A DNA stretch of 64,000 nt, taken from Variovorax sp. SG517 (GTDB lineage Bacteria; Pseudomonadota; Gammaproteobacteria; Burkholderiales; Burkholderiaceae_C). Where the stretch lies: NCBI RefSeq assembly GCF_013376045.1, contig NZ_JABMJG010000007.1:310001-374000 (forward strand). Direction: 5' to 3'. Shown in pieces: positions 8,323 through 16,589 of the stretch (position 1 is its first letter; every line of letters starts with the position of its first letter). The notes beneath the pieces are model-generated. The model ran no database searches and had not been told where the DNA came from. It saw nothing but the letters and a program-made list of their open reading frames with translations. Position numbers and translations under genes: made by a program.

Positions 8323-9099
8323 ATGCTCCAAGAAGAACGATTCCTGCGCATCCGCAGCCTGCTGGCCACCTTCTCCCGGCTGAGCGTGGAGCGCATCGTG
8401 CAGGACCTCGCGGTGTCGCGCGAAACGGTGCGCCGCGACCTGCTCGAACTCGAGGGACTGGGCGAGCTGCGCCGCGTGCACGGCGGCGCCATCTCGATCC
8501 GGGCGGAGCCCGAGCCGCCGCTCGCGGTGCGGCTGGTGGCGCGGCAACGCGAGAAGCGCGCCATCGCCAAGGCCGCCGTCGCCCTGCTCCAGCCGGGGCA
8601 GACCATCTTCATGGACGCGGGCAGCACCATGTCGATCTGCGCGGAGGAACTCGCCACGCTGAGCGGCATGACCGTCATCACCAATTCGGTGAGCATCGCG
8701 CTCAAGCTCGCGGGCGCGGGCGAAGGCCGGCTCACGGGCAACCAGACCATCCTGCTGGGCGGCCAGATCGACGTGAAGACCCAGGCCACCTTCGGCGACA
8801 CGACGGTCGAGGCCATCCGCCGCTACCGCGCCGACATCGCCCTGCTGTCCCCGGTAGGGCTGCACGCGAAGCACGGCGCCATGAGCTTCGAGCACCACGA
8901 GGCCACCGTCGCACGCGCCATGGCCGAGCAGGCGCAGCAGCTGGTGCTGCTGGCCGACCACGCGAAGATCGGCCAGGCCAGCCGCGTGACCTACGCGCGC
9001 ACGGCGGACGTCGACGTGGTCGTCACCGACGCCAAGGCGCGCGAACTGCCCGGCCTTTCGGGTCTGCGCAAGGCCTGCGAACGAGTGATCCTGGCCTGA
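8323..9099 (+). CDS. DeoR/GlpR family transcriptional regulator
   Basis: This 258-residue protein has the DeoR layout: an N-terminal helix-turn-helix (RIVQDLAVSRETVRRDLLELEGLGELRRVHGGAI, residues about 20-55) and a C-terminal DeoRC sugar-phosphate sensing domain (IFMDAGSTMSICAEEL, TVITNSVSIALKL, ILLGGQID, LLADHAKIG). Such repressors usually sense phosphorylated sugars or glycerol derivatives. No sugar operon is adjacent. The upstream phospholipase C could release glycerol-containing products, but that link is speculation. The stop codon abuts the next gene. Confidence 0.9.
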   Translation: MLQEERFLRIRSLLATFSRLSVERIVQDLAVSRETVRRDLLELEGLGELRRVHGGAISIRAEPEPPLAVRLVARQREKRAIAKAAVALLQPGQTIFMDAGSTMSICAEELATLSGMTVITNSVSIALKLAGAGEGRLTGNQTILLGGQIDVKTQATFGDTTVEAIRRYRADIALLSPVGLHAKHGAMSFEHHEATVARAMAEQAQQLVLLADHAKIGQASRVTYARTADVDVVVTDAKARELPGLSGLRKACERVILA

Positions 9100-9119
9100 T
9101 GCACCCGCCCCGGAGCCTC

Positions 9120-10145
9120 ATGCCATTGCCCAGCGACAAGCATCCAGGTTCTCCGCGGCAATGGGCGGGGGCGTTCGCCTGCGCCTTGTGTCTGGCGACC
9201 ACCTCTGGCCCGGCATCGGCCGCGCCGGCCTGCCTCGACACCGCCACGCAGGTTCCGCCGCCCGCGCGCGCCCTCGCCATGGCCACCTTCGCCATGCAGG
9301 AGCACGAAGCCTTCGGCGGCCAGGCGATGGATGCCGAAGGCCGCATGACCGAGGCGGGCGACTCCGAAGCCGAGGACACGCGCCGCACCGTGCCCGGCCT
9401 CGCGCCCTGGCAGCGGGTGCTGGGCTACTGGAAGGCGGTCGATCCGCGGCTGCCCTCGCAGGTGCGATTCGGCGCATTGCGCCCGGCCGACCGCCATCTG
9501 CTGATGCAGGCGCTGAACGAGGCGACGGCCGGGCGGCTGCAAGGCATGGGCGTGGGCCCCGACGAGGGACTGGATTCGGCGGAGCTGCGCGCCGTGCAGG
9601 CGGCATTGGCGCGGGTGGCGGTGATCGACACGCCATGGTCTGCAGCCTTCGTCAGCTGGCTGGCACGGCAGGCCGGGCTGACGGAAGAGGAATTCGTGTT
9701 CTCCGAAGCGCATGCCGACTACGCGGGAGCCGCGTGGCAGGCGGGCCTCGACGAATCGGCCGGCCGCGGCACGCACTATGCGATGCGGGCCTGCGACCTC
9801 ACGCGCACGCCGCCGCGCGTCGGCGACCTGGTCTGCCAGGCGCGCGGCACCGGCGCCGAGCTCGACACCTTCGACAAGATCGGCGAGGTGCTGGCCGCGC
9901 GCGACACCGGCGGCGAGCCGTTGCCCATGCATTGCGACGTGGTGGTGGCGGTGGATGCCACGGGATTCGACGCCGTGGGCGGCAACGTGCTGCAGTCGGT
10001 CACGCGGCGCCGGCTCGATTTCGCGCCAGGCACGCACCGGCTGGACCCGAGCTACCTGCCCGAGGGATGCACGCCAGGCACTCCAGGCTGCATCGATCGC
10101 CACATGAGCCGACAGCCGTGGTCGCTGCTGCTCCAGTGGCGATGA
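9120..10145 (+). CDS. DUF2272 domain-containing exported protein
   Basis: This is a 341-residue protein with a Sec signal peptide (WAGAFACALCLATTSGPASAAP). The C-terminal half carries the DUF2272 pattern: PWSAAFVSWLARQAG, FVFSEAHADYA, then PRVGDLVCQARG and MHCDVVVAV, which resembles a cysteine/histidine amidase-like fold similar to CHAP. This suggests a cell-wall or peptide hydrolase, but function is unproven. An ATG at 9099 overlaps the upstream stop codon. I prefer 9120, which has GGAG just ahead and gives a normal signal peptide. It is probably cotranscribed with the DeoR gene. Confidence 0.75.
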   Translation: MPLPSDKHPGSPRQWAGAFACALCLATTSGPASAAPACLDTATQVPPPARALAMATFAMQEHEAFGGQAMDAEGRMTEAGDSEAEDTRRTVPGLAPWQRVLGYWKAVDPRLPSQVRFGALRPADRHLLMQALNEATAGRLQGMGVGPDEGLDSAELRAVQAALARVAVIDTPWSAAFVSWLARQAGLTEEEFVFSEAHADYAGAAWQAGLDESAGRGTHYAMRACDLTRTPPRVGDLVCQARGTGAELDTFDKIGEVLAARDTGGEPLPMHCDVVVAVDATGFDAVGGNVLQSVTRRRLDFAPGTHRLDPSYLPEGCTPGTPGCIDRHMSRQPWSLLLQWR

Positions 10146-10158
10146 ACGCTCTCTCTAT

Positions 10159-10407
10159 TTATTTGTAGTACGCCTCGACGGTGCCCTTGAGCTTGATCAG
10201 CAGCGGCTTGCCCTTGCGGTCGAGCGTCTTGCCGGCGGGCACCTTGATCCAGCCTTCGCTGATGCAGTATTCCTCGACGTCGAGGCGGTCCTTGCCGTTG
10301 AAGCGGATGCCGATGTCGTGCTCGAAAGCGGCGGCCACGTGGTGCGGGCTGCGCGGGTCGATGGAGAGATGGTCGGGAAGAGGTGGGCGGGAAGTGGCTT
10401 CTGTCAT
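10159..10407 (-). CDS. DUF3297 family protein
   Basis: This small cytoplasmic protein of about 82 residues carries PPLPDHLSIDPRSPHHVAAAFEHDIGIRFNGKDR and VEEYCISEGWIKVPAGKTLDRKGKP, the conserved body of DUF3297 proteins. Its function is unknown. Family members usually start close to the PPLPDHLS block, which favours the ATG at 10407. An upstream ATG at 10434 has a better ribosome site (AAGGGG) and would add nine residues. It lies downstream of the RNase H-like gene on the same strand and is convergent with the DUF2272 gene (13 bp apart). Confidence 0.85.
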   Translation of the reverse strand: MTEATSRPPLPDHLSIDPRSPHHVAAAFEHDIGIRFNGKDRLDVEEYCISEGWIKVPAGKTLDRKGKPLLIKLKGTVEAYYK

Positions 10408-10452
10408 GGCGCGTGATGATAGGGGCTCCCGCATCGAGCCCCTTTTGGGCGC

Positions 10453-10929
10453 CTACCGGCGCTTGCGGTGCCGGCGGGCCGGCGGCTTGGGGCCAAACCC
10501 CAGCGCGGCACGTGCCAGCGCGTCGGCTTCGCCGTTGCGATGGCGTGGAATCCAGTTCACGCGCGCGTCGTCGAAGCTGCCGAGCAGGGCGCGGGCTTCG
10601 TCGAACAGGCCCGCCAGCCGGACGATCGGCGCGACCGGTTCGGGTCCGGGCGGACCGAGCTGTTCGACCAGGATGCTGTTGTCGCTGTAGGCCCGCACCG
10701 CCGTCGCGCCGCGTTCGCGCAGATCCTGCAGCGCGAGCGTCAGCGCCAGCAGTTCGGCTTCGTTGTTGCAGCCGGTGGTGTGCGTGGCCTGCGACAGCGT
10801 GTGACGGCTGCCGTCGGGCGCGGTGATGACCGCGCCGATGCCCATGCGGCCCGGATTGGGCATGGCGCTGCCGTCGCAGTAGACGGTCCACGGCAGGCTG
10901 CCGGGGCCCTGTTTTTCTCCCACGCTCAT
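10453..10929 (-). CDS. RNase H-like family protein
   Basis: This 158-residue protein has the RNase HI fold signature. The four acidic catalytic positions are visible: YCDGSAMPNPG (first Asp), NNEAELLAL (Glu), AYSDNS (second Asp) and RHRNGEADALA (last Asp). It lacks the basic handle of E. coli RNase HI and ends in an Arg/Lys tail. It would cleave RNA in RNA-DNA hybrids. The housekeeping rnhA is usually longer and beside dnaQ, so this is probably a paralogue. It sits 7 bp downstream of the DUF4124 gene on the same strand. Confidence 0.88.
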   Translation of the reverse strand: MSVGEKQGPGSLPWTVYCDGSAMPNPGRMGIGAVITAPDGSRHTLSQATHTTGCNNEAELLALTLALQDLRERGATAVRAYSDNSILVEQLGPPGPEPVAPIVRLAGLFDEARALLGSFDDARVNWIPRHRNGEADALARAALGFGPKPPARRHRKRR

Positions 10930-10936
10930 CCAGGCT

Positions 10937-11404
10937 TCAGCAGTTGTTGCGCTTGATGCCCGCGAGGTTCTGGCAGGGGCGCTGCCCAGGCGGCGGGCCC
11001 GGGTCGTGCGCGTGCGGCGGCCGCGGCCTGTGGATAGGCCGCACGCCGTCGTAGTACGGGTCGGGGCTCAGGATGACGACGCCCGGAGGCTCGGCCGCGG
11101 CCTGCGGCTGGGCCTCGGCCGGATAGCGCGGAATGATGGCCGGGCCCGAGGGCGGGTTGCTCGCCACCTGGCTGGGCGGAGGAGGCGGCGGCGTGGAGGC
11201 CTGCGGCGGCGTGGAATCTCGGCGCGCGGGGTCGGACGGGGGCGATTCGAGGATCGGCACCTGCCGCGACTGCTTGCTGCCCGGCGGGCAGGCAACGTTG
11301 GTGTACGAAATGGCCCCGCTGGCATCCGTGCAGCGCACCACCTCGGCGGCCTGCGCGCCGAGCGCCGCGGCGAAGATCGCGAGGGAAGCCGTCAGTGTGC
11401 GCAT
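10937..11404 (-). CDS. DUF4124 domain-containing exported protein
   Basis: This 155-residue protein has a signal peptide (LTASLAIFAAALGAQA). It is followed by EVVRCTDASGAISYTNVACPPGSKQ, the short DUF4124 motif common in betaproteobacterial periplasmic proteins. The remaining two thirds is low-complexity Pro/Ser/Gln sequence, with two more Cys at the end (PCQNLAGIKRNNC). Its function is unknown. It appears to be the first gene of a three-gene minus-strand unit with the RNase H-like and DUF3297 genes. Confidence 0.85.
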   Translation of the reverse strand: MRTLTASLAIFAAALGAQAAEVVRCTDASGAISYTNVACPPGSKQSRQVPILESPPSDPARRDSTPPQASTPPPPPPSQVASNPPSGPAIIPRYPAEAQPQAAAEPPGVVILSPDPYYDGVRPIHRPRPPHAHDPGPPPGQRPCQNLAGIKRNNC

Positions 11405-11511
11405 CGGATGTCTCTGTGAGAGTTTCGGTCGGGTCGGACGCCCGGGAACAGCCCCGGGTCGCCCACTTTAGCCGTTGCGGGCCCGTTGCGCACCTGCGGC
11501 ATGATCGCGGC

Positions 11512-12255
11512 ATGGACACTCAACGACCGCATCCCCTCGTCATCGTCAAGCTCGGAAGCACCTTCGACGCGCTGCGCGCGCGGCAAGGCGACTTCGAGCA
11601 CTGGATCGCCGACGGGCTCGGGATGCAGGCGCTGCCCCTGCTGGTGGTCGATCCGCGCCGCGGCGACGCCCTGCCCGATCCGGCACTGGTGTCGGGGGTG
11701 GTCGTCACCGGCTCGCACGCGATGGTGTCGCACCGCGAGCCCTGGAGCGAGGCCACCGCCGCCTGGCTCGCGCAGGCCGTGGCGCTCGACACGCCGGTGC
11801 TGGGCATCTGCTACGGCCACCAGCTGCTCGCGCACGCGCTCGGCGGCGAGGCCGGCGACCACCCGCTGGGTGCGGAGGTCGGCACCGTCACCGTCGCCCT
11901 CGACGAGGCAGCCGCTGCCGATCCGCTGCTGAACGGCCTGCCCGCCCGATTCCCGGCCCATGCGGTGCACTGGCAGAGCGCGCTGCGACTGCCCGAAGGC
12001 GCCGTGCGGCTGGCCGGCAGCGAGCACGAGCCCATACATGCCTTCCGGGTCGGCGGGCACGCATGGGGCGTGCAGTTCCACCCGGAGTTCGATGCCGACG
12101 CCATGCGCGGCTACATCGAGATGCTGGCCGGCGAACTGGCCTCCCAGGGCGCCGACCCGGCAGCGCTGCGCGAGCGCGTGGTCGATACCGACGCCGCGTC
12201 CAGCCTGCTCGGGCGTTTCGCGCGGATCGTGGAGACCCGCCAGGGCGTGGCCTGA
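11512..12255 (+). CDS. Class I glutamine amidotransferase
   Basis: This is a 247-residue stand-alone GATase1 domain. The nucleophile elbow is LGICYGHQLLAHALGG (Cys100), and the His and Glu of the triad are in GVQFHPEFD. FPAHAVHWQS is typical of the GMP-synthase-like/YfeJ group. It would release ammonia from glutamine or act as a gamma-glutamyl hydrolase. No partner synthetase is next to it. The ATG at 11512 is chosen because the family starts with PLVIVKLGST close to the N-terminus. Confidence 0.88.
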   Translation: MDTQRPHPLVIVKLGSTFDALRARQGDFEHWIADGLGMQALPLLVVDPRRGDALPDPALVSGVVVTGSHAMVSHREPWSEATAAWLAQAVALDTPVLGICYGHQLLAHALGGEAGDHPLGAEVGTVTVALDEAAAADPLLNGLPARFPAHAVHWQSALRLPEGAVRLAGSEHEPIHAFRVGGHAWGVQFHPEFDADAMRGYIEMLAGELASQGADPAALRERVVDTDAASSLLGRFARIVETRQGVA

Positions 12256-12389
12256 CCACCCCTGAAATCTGTCCGACAGGCGGCGCCCGCACGTCGGACC
12301 GCGACTACAGGCTACGCTCGCTGCTTCGGTTATGGTGCGGTCCATTGGCCGTCCACCAGCTTCCCCAGCTCCTCTTTTTCCTTCCTTTC

Positions 12390-13028
12390 ATGACCACCCC
12401 TTCCCCCGTGCCGGCCCGCAAGCATTTCTCGATGATCCGGGAGTTCCATCTTGCCGACGCGTTCACGCTCGGCAACGCGGCTTGCGGCGTGGGCGGGGTG
12501 TTCCTGGCAATGGCATTCATGGCGAGCCATTCGCTCGCGCAGTTCCTGTGGGCCGCCGCGCTCGCGCCCACGGCCTTCGTCTTCGACGTGCTCGACGGCC
12601 GCATCGCGCGCTGGCGCCAGACGCAATCCGCCCTCGGGCGCGAGCTCGACTCGCTGGCCGACGTGATCTCCTTCGGCGTGGCGCCCGCCGCGCTCGGCTT
12701 CGCGGCGGGGCTCAACGGCGGCTGGGACTGCGCGATCCTGGTCTATTTCGTCTGCTGCGGCGTGAGCCGGCTGGCGCGCTTCAACGTGACGGCCGAAACG
12801 CTTTCGGCCGGTTCCGACAAGGTGAAGTATTTCGAGGGAACGCCCATCCCGACCAGCGTGGTGCTGGTGGGCGTGCTGGCGTATGCCGCGTGGCAGGGCC
12901 GCATCGGCGACGGCCTGTGGGGCGGCGCATGGGTCGTCGGGCCGTGGCAGCTGCACCCGCTGGCGCTGCTGTTCGCGCTCTCGGGCACGCTCATGATCAG
13001 CAAGACGCTGCGCATTCCCAAGTTCTGA
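12390..13028 (+). CDS. pssA: CDP-diacylglycerol-serine O-phosphatidyltransferase
   Basis: This 212-residue multi-pass membrane enzyme of the CDP-alcohol phosphatidyltransferase family makes phosphatidylserine from CDP-diacylglycerol and serine, the first step toward phosphatidylethanolamine. The catalytic motif is complete: D66-x2-D69-G-x2-A-R74-x8-G83-x3-D87-x3-D91. Five or so hydrophobic segments follow. FEGTPIPTS is the conserved second loop of PssA-type (subclass II) enzymes. The product is ultimately the head-group donor for EptA-like enzymes such as the one at 57.2 kb. Confidence 0.92.
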   Translation: MTTPSPVPARKHFSMIREFHLADAFTLGNAACGVGGVFLAMAFMASHSLAQFLWAAALAPTAFVFDVLDGRIARWRQTQSALGRELDSLADVISFGVAPAALGFAAGLNGGWDCAILVYFVCCGVSRLARFNVTAETLSAGSDKVKYFEGTPIPTSVVLVGVLAYAAWQGRIGDGLWGGAWVVGPWQLHPLALLFALSGTLMISKTLRIPKF

Positions 13029-13076
13029 CCGACAGATCGCCCATTGAGGCCCATCGAGGCCGCAGGAGACACTCCC

Positions 13077-13658
13077 ATGACCATGAAGCTGTATTTCGAC
13101 CCGCACAGCCGTTCACAGGTCGCGAAATGGATGCTCGACGAAGCCGGCGTCGACTACGAGATCGTGCCCACCCTCATCAGGGAAAAGGCGCACAAGACGC
13201 CCGAGTTCCTGAAGATCAACCCGGCCGGCAAGCTGCCGGCGCTGGTCGACGGCCGAACGCGCATCTTCGAGAACGCGGCCATCTGCATGTACGTGGCGGA
13301 GAAGTTTCCCGGCAAGCGGCTGGCGCCGCCCGTGGGTTCGCCCGAGCGGGGCCGCTACCTGTCGCTGATGGTCTATTCGACCTCGCAGCTGGAGCCCGCG
13401 ATGGGCGACAGCCTGCTGAAGATCCGCAGCAACAACAGCGCGCGCGGCTGGACGAATTTCGAGGCGGCCAAGGACGCGGTCGAGCGCGAGCTTGGCGACG
13501 GCCCCTACCTCTTCGGGGCGCAGTTCACGGCGGCCGACGTGATGATCGGCTCCATGTTCATCTGGCACCGCGCATTCGGCGGCCGCTCGAACCGGCCGAA
13601 GATCGATGCCTACATCCACCGCCTGCAGGCCCGCCCCAAGGGCATGAAGTTCGGCTGA
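13077..13658 (+). CDS. Glutathione S-transferase family protein
   Basis: This 193-residue protein has a thioredoxin-like N-terminal domain (MKLYFDPHSRSQVAKWMLDEAG, then NPAGKLPALVDG and IFENAAICMYVAEKFP with the glutathione-contacting cis-Pro and Glu-Asn). An alpha-helical C-terminal domain follows (FTAADVMIGSMFIWH, the usual N-capping motif). Ser12 in the first helix is a possible catalytic residue. The substrate is unknown. GGAG at about 13064 supports the ATG at 13077. It lies 48 bp behind pssA on the same strand. Confidence 0.9.
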   Translation: MTMKLYFDPHSRSQVAKWMLDEAGVDYEIVPTLIREKAHKTPEFLKINPAGKLPALVDGRTRIFENAAICMYVAEKFPGKRLAPPVGSPERGRYLSLMVYSTSQLEPAMGDSLLKIRSNNSARGWTNFEAAKDAVERELGDGPYLFGAQFTAADVMIGSMFIWHRAFGGRSNRPKIDAYIHRLQARPKGMKFG

Positions 13659-13752
13659 ACGCGGCGCGGCGTGCCGCGCTGGTGACAACGCGCGGCGGAG
13701 GCACGCTCTTTAATCGGCTTGCTTGTTCCCACCCAAGAAGAGAGACGCCCGC

Positions 13753-13935
13753 ATGACATCGAAAGACGCCACGCCCTCCCGGTTTCCGCTTACGGACCTT
13801 TCGCTGGGCCTGGCCTACGGCAGCGCCTACGACCAGCTGCCGCTCTTCGCTGCCAAACAGTGGCATCCGCTGCCCTACCACCGCGCCGACGTGCAGGCGC
13901 AGCGCGTGGGTGCGCCGCTGCAGCTCGCGTACTGA
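13753..13935 (+). CDS. Small hypothetical protein
   Basis: This open frame of 60 residues starts at an ATG preceded by AAGAGAG. The product is soluble and Leu/Ala/Gln-rich (FPLTDLSLGLAYGSAYDQLPLF, ending GAPLQLAY) with no signal peptide or transmembrane segment. I do not recognise a family. It sits 27 bp ahead of the histidine phosphatase gene on the same strand, so cotranslation is plausible. Codon use is as GC-rich at third positions as its neighbours, which supports it being coding. Confidence 0.55.
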   Translation: MTSKDATPSRFPLTDLSLGLAYGSAYDQLPLFAAKQWHPLPYHRADVQAQRVGAPLQLAY

Positions 13936-13962
13936 TTGATCGATCGATACCGCCTTCCATTC

Positions 13963-14610
13963 ATGTCGACACACACCGCTACCACCGCCCACACCAGACC
14001 CGGCGGGCTCGACCAGCTGATCCGCATTGCCGCGGACCAGCCGCTCTCGCCCGACTGCGACCACTTCTACTTCCTGCGCCACGGCCAGACCGGCCGCAAT
14101 GCGCTGCGCATCTTCCAGGCGGTGGACGAGCCGCTGAGCGAACTCGGCCTGCAGCAGGCCGCGCGCGCCGCCACGCTGCTGGCGGGCGAGCCGATCCGCA
14201 CCGTGGTGTGCAGCGACGCGCGACGCGCGAACGACACCGCCTATGCGGTGGCCACCGCGCTCAAGCTGGTGCCGGCCGCGCAGGCCACACTGCGCGAGCG
14301 CAACTTCGGCGCGCTCATCGGCACTTCGTCCGCCAACATCGACTGGGCCTGCGAGCCCGAAGGCGGCGAGACGCTCTCGCAGTTCATCGCGCGCACGCGC
14401 GAAGCCATCGACACCGCCCTGCGGCTGCCGGCCCCGGTGCTGGTGGTGGCGCATGGCGGCACGCTCTACGCACTGGCCGCCCTGCTGGGCGTGCCCGTCG
14501 ACCTCGGCCTGCTCGGCAACGCCCAGCCCTTGCGTTTCGAGCGCCGCGGCCCCACATGGGCCGTGACGCCGCTGCTGCGGCACGCCGACGGCGACGCGGC
14601 CCTGGCCTAG
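13963..14610 (+). CDS. Histidine phosphatase family protein
   Basis: This 215-residue phosphoglycerate-mutase-like protein has FLRHGQTGRN (R39-H40-G41), with His40 the phospho-acceptor. Downstream come CSDARRANDTAYAVA, LRERNFG and VVAHGGTLYALAALL with the second His. The layout fits small broad-specificity phosphatases (CobC/GpmB group). The natural substrate cannot be told from sequence. The ATG at 13963 is used; a TTG at 13936 would add nine residues without a clear ribosome site. Confidence 0.9.
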   Translation: MSTHTATTAHTRPGGLDQLIRIAADQPLSPDCDHFYFLRHGQTGRNALRIFQAVDEPLSELGLQQAARAATLLAGEPIRTVVCSDARRANDTAYAVATALKLVPAAQATLRERNFGALIGTSSANIDWACEPEGGETLSQFIARTREAIDTALRLPAPVLVVAHGGTLYALAALLGVPVDLGLLGNAQPLRFERRGPTWAVTPLLRHADGDAALA

Positions 14611-14665
14611 CTGCCAGGGACCTCCCCCACCTCGATGCCGTCCACCCAACGAAGCACCACGCACC

Positions 14666-15628
14666 ATGGAATTCAAGGACTACTACAGCGCACTGGGCAT
14701 CGACCGCACCGCGTCCGACGACGAGGTTCGCAAGGCCTACCGCAAGCTCGCCCGCAAGTACCACCCCGACGTCAGCACCGAGGCCGATGCCGAACAGCGC
14801 ATGCGCGACATCAACGAGGCCAAGGACGTGCTGGGCGACAAGGAAAAGCGCGCCGCCTATGACGCGCTGGCCGACCGCGTCGCGCGCGGCGGCAGCCCCG
14901 AGGGCGACTTCCAGCCTCCGCCGGGCTGGGACGAGGGCTTCGAGTTCCACCGCGGCCCGCGCCAGGGTCCGGCCGACCATGCCGACTTCAGCGACTTCTT
15001 CTCGTCGCTCTTCGGCGAGGCCGAGCGCCGCGGCGCCGCGCGGCAGAACTTCCGCGCGCGCGGCGAAGACCACCATGCGGCCATCGAGATCACGCTGGAA
15101 GACGCCCTCAACGGCGCCGAGCGCGAGATCACGCTGCGCGCGCAGACCATCGACGCGCAGGGCCACCCGCAGTGGAACAACCGCACGTTGAGCGTGAAGA
15201 TCCCGCCGGGCGTGCATCCGGGGCAGTTCATCCGCCTTGCAGGCCAGGGCATGCCGGGCCACGGCGGCGAGCCGCCGGGCGACCTGTACCTCGAAGTGCG
15301 CATCGCCCCGCACAAGCTCTATCGCGTGGAAGAGCGCGACCTGTACATGACGCTGCCCGTCACGCCCACCGAGGCCGCGCTGGGCGCGCAGGTTCAGGTG
15401 CCGACGCCGACCGGCGGCGTGGTCGAGGTGACCGTGCCGCGCAACGCGCGCAGCGGCCTGAAGCTGCGCCTGAAGGGCCGCGGGTTCCCCGGCAAGACAC
15501 CGGGCGACCTGTACCTGCTGCTCGACGTCGCTGTGCCACCCGCCGACAGCGACGGCGCTCGCAAGGCCTACGAGCAGCTGGCGCAAGCCACCGCATCCTT
15601 CAATCCACGCCAGCATCTGGGAGTCTGA
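14666..15628 (+). CDS. cbpA: Curved DNA-binding protein CbpA (DnaJ-type co-chaperone)
   Basis: This 320-residue class II J-protein has an N-terminal J domain (residues 5-70) with H33-P34-D35. A Gly/Phe region with HADFSDFFSSLFGEAE follows, then two beta-barrel C-terminal domains (IEITLEDALNGAEREITL to PPADSDG). It lacks the Cys-rich zinc domain of DnaJ, as CbpA does. It would stimulate DnaK and bind curved DNA. The next gene, 2 bp downstream, encodes its modulator CbpM, which confirms the assignment. Confidence 0.95.
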   Translation: MEFKDYYSALGIDRTASDDEVRKAYRKLARKYHPDVSTEADAEQRMRDINEAKDVLGDKEKRAAYDALADRVARGGSPEGDFQPPPGWDEGFEFHRGPRQGPADHADFSDFFSSLFGEAERRGAARQNFRARGEDHHAAIEITLEDALNGAEREITLRAQTIDAQGHPQWNNRTLSVKIPPGVHPGQFIRLAGQGMPGHGGEPPGDLYLEVRIAPHKLYRVEERDLYMTLPVTPTEAALGAQVQVPTPTGGVVEVTVPRNARSGLKLRLKGRGFPGKTPGDLYLLLDVAVPPADSDGARKAYEQLAQATASFNPRQHLGV

Positions 15629-15630
15629 GC

Positions 15631-15948
15631 ATGGTGAATTTCACTCTCACGAGCACCACCGCCATCAGCGCGTCGCAGCCGCTCGCGGCGAGCGAACTGG
15701 CGCATGCCGTCGGCGCCGACACCGCATGGGTCGTGCAGCTGGTCGAAGTCGGCATCCTGCGCATCGAAACCACGGAGGCGCCGCCCGAGCGCTGGCAGTT
15801 CTCGAGCACAGACCTCCAATGCGCGCTCGAGGCGCGCAGGCTGGAGCGCGACTTCGGCGTGAACCTCGACGCCGCCGCGCTGATCCTCGACCTGCAGCAC
15901 GAGGTGCGGCGGCTGAAGGCGGCGCTGCACGCGCGCGGGCTGGGCTGA
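15631..15948 (+). CDS. cbpM: Chaperone modulator CbpM
   Basis: This 105-residue MerR-like protein without a full DNA-binding wing is placed directly behind cbpA. In E. coli CbpM binds the J domain of CbpA and inhibits its co-chaperone and DNA-binding activity. The typical pattern is visible: ASELAHAVGADTAWVVQLVEVGIL, then WQFSSTDLQCALEARRLERDFGVNLDAAALILDLQHEVRRLKAAL. Spacing to cbpA is 2 bp, so the two are cotranscribed and probably translationally coupled. Confidence 0.93.
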   Translation: MVNFTLTSTTAISASQPLAASELAHAVGADTAWVVQLVEVGILRIETTEAPPERWQFSSTDLQCALEARRLERDFGVNLDAAALILDLQHEVRRLKAALHARGLG

Positions 15949-15993
15949 TACGCGGCTTTCCCCTTCGGCCCCAGGGGACAGCGGATCGCCCGC

Positions 15994-16024
15994 TTGACCT
16001 TGACACCGTGCGAAGCCGAAGACT
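15994..16024 (+). promoter_or_regulatory. Putative MerR-type promoter with long spacer
   Basis: TTGACC (15994-15999) and AAGACT (16019-16024) are separated by 19 bp, the long spacer typical of promoters remodelled by MerR activators. Inside the spacer, ACCTTG on the left and CGAAGC on the right form a partial dyad. The layout resembles CueR target promoters (TTGACCTT, about 11 bases, then AAGG), but the right half is degenerate. It lies directly ahead of the MerR gene, pointing to self-control. Confidence 0.5.
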
Positions 16025-16049
16025 GCGAGCCTCTTCAACAGGAGCTCGC

Positions 16050-16589
16050 ATGAACCCTCGCACCAACGCGGCGCACGGCCGCGCAGTCACGCCCCAGGCA
16101 GCAACGACCAGGAACTGCGCCCCCGAGGCCGGCCGGCGGCTGGGCATCGAAGAGGTCATCGCCCGTGCAGGCGTTTCTGAAAGACTGCTGCGCCAGTGCG
16201 AAGCCCGCGGCCTGCTGCAAGGCGGCTACGGGCACCGGTACACGCACGAGCACGTCGGCGTGCTGCGCTTCGTCCGCAGGGCCTACGCGATGGGCTTCGG
16301 CATGAACGACATCGCCAGGCTGCTCGCGCTGCGGCACGACGAACATCGCAGCAGCGCCGAAGTGAAACACATCGCCCTGAACCGGACCGAGGAGCTCGAA
16401 GCGCGCATCGAGGAACTGCAGGCGACGAAGCGCGTGCTGGAGCGCCTCGCCGGGCTGTGCCTGGGCGATCACCAGCCCGCCTGCCCCATCCTCGACGAAC
16501 TGCTGGAGCTCAGGGGCTTCGCTTCCCTGCCGGCTATTGCGGCTACTGCATCTGCTTCAGATTGCCGATGCGCACCAGCATCTCGGTGA
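16050..16589 (+). CDS. MerR family regulator, CueR-like metal sensor
   Basis: This 179-residue protein has an N-terminal MerR helix-turn-helix and wing (LGIEEVIARAGVSERLLRQCEARGLL, then HRYTHEHVGVLRFVRRAYAMGF). A dimerisation helix starting SSAEVKHIALNRTEELEARIEELQ follows, then a metal loop C-x7-C (CLGDHQPAC). Ser in SAEVK and the C-x7-C spacing are the pattern of the Cu(I)/Ag(I)/Au(I) sensors of the CueR group. A 25-residue N-terminal extension is unusual. The last 16 residues are read antisense to the 3' end of the convergent peptidase gene (47-bp overlap). No copper ATPase or chaperone gene is adjacent. GGAG precedes the ATG. Confidence 0.85.
   Translation: MNPRTNAAHGRAVTPQAATTRNCAPEAGRRLGIEEVIARAGVSERLLRQCEARGLLQGGYGHRYTHEHVGVLRFVRRAYAMGFGMNDIARLLALRHDEHRSSAEVKHIALNRTEELEARIEELQATKRVLERLAGLCLGDHQPACPILDELLELRGFASLPAIAATASASDCRCAPASR

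Noticed and set aside
12271..12299. GTCCGAC / GTCGGAC inverted repeat between the amidotransferase and pssA.
   Set aside because: Seven-bp arms with a 15-base GC-rich loop and no T run; could arise by chance in such GC-rich DNA.
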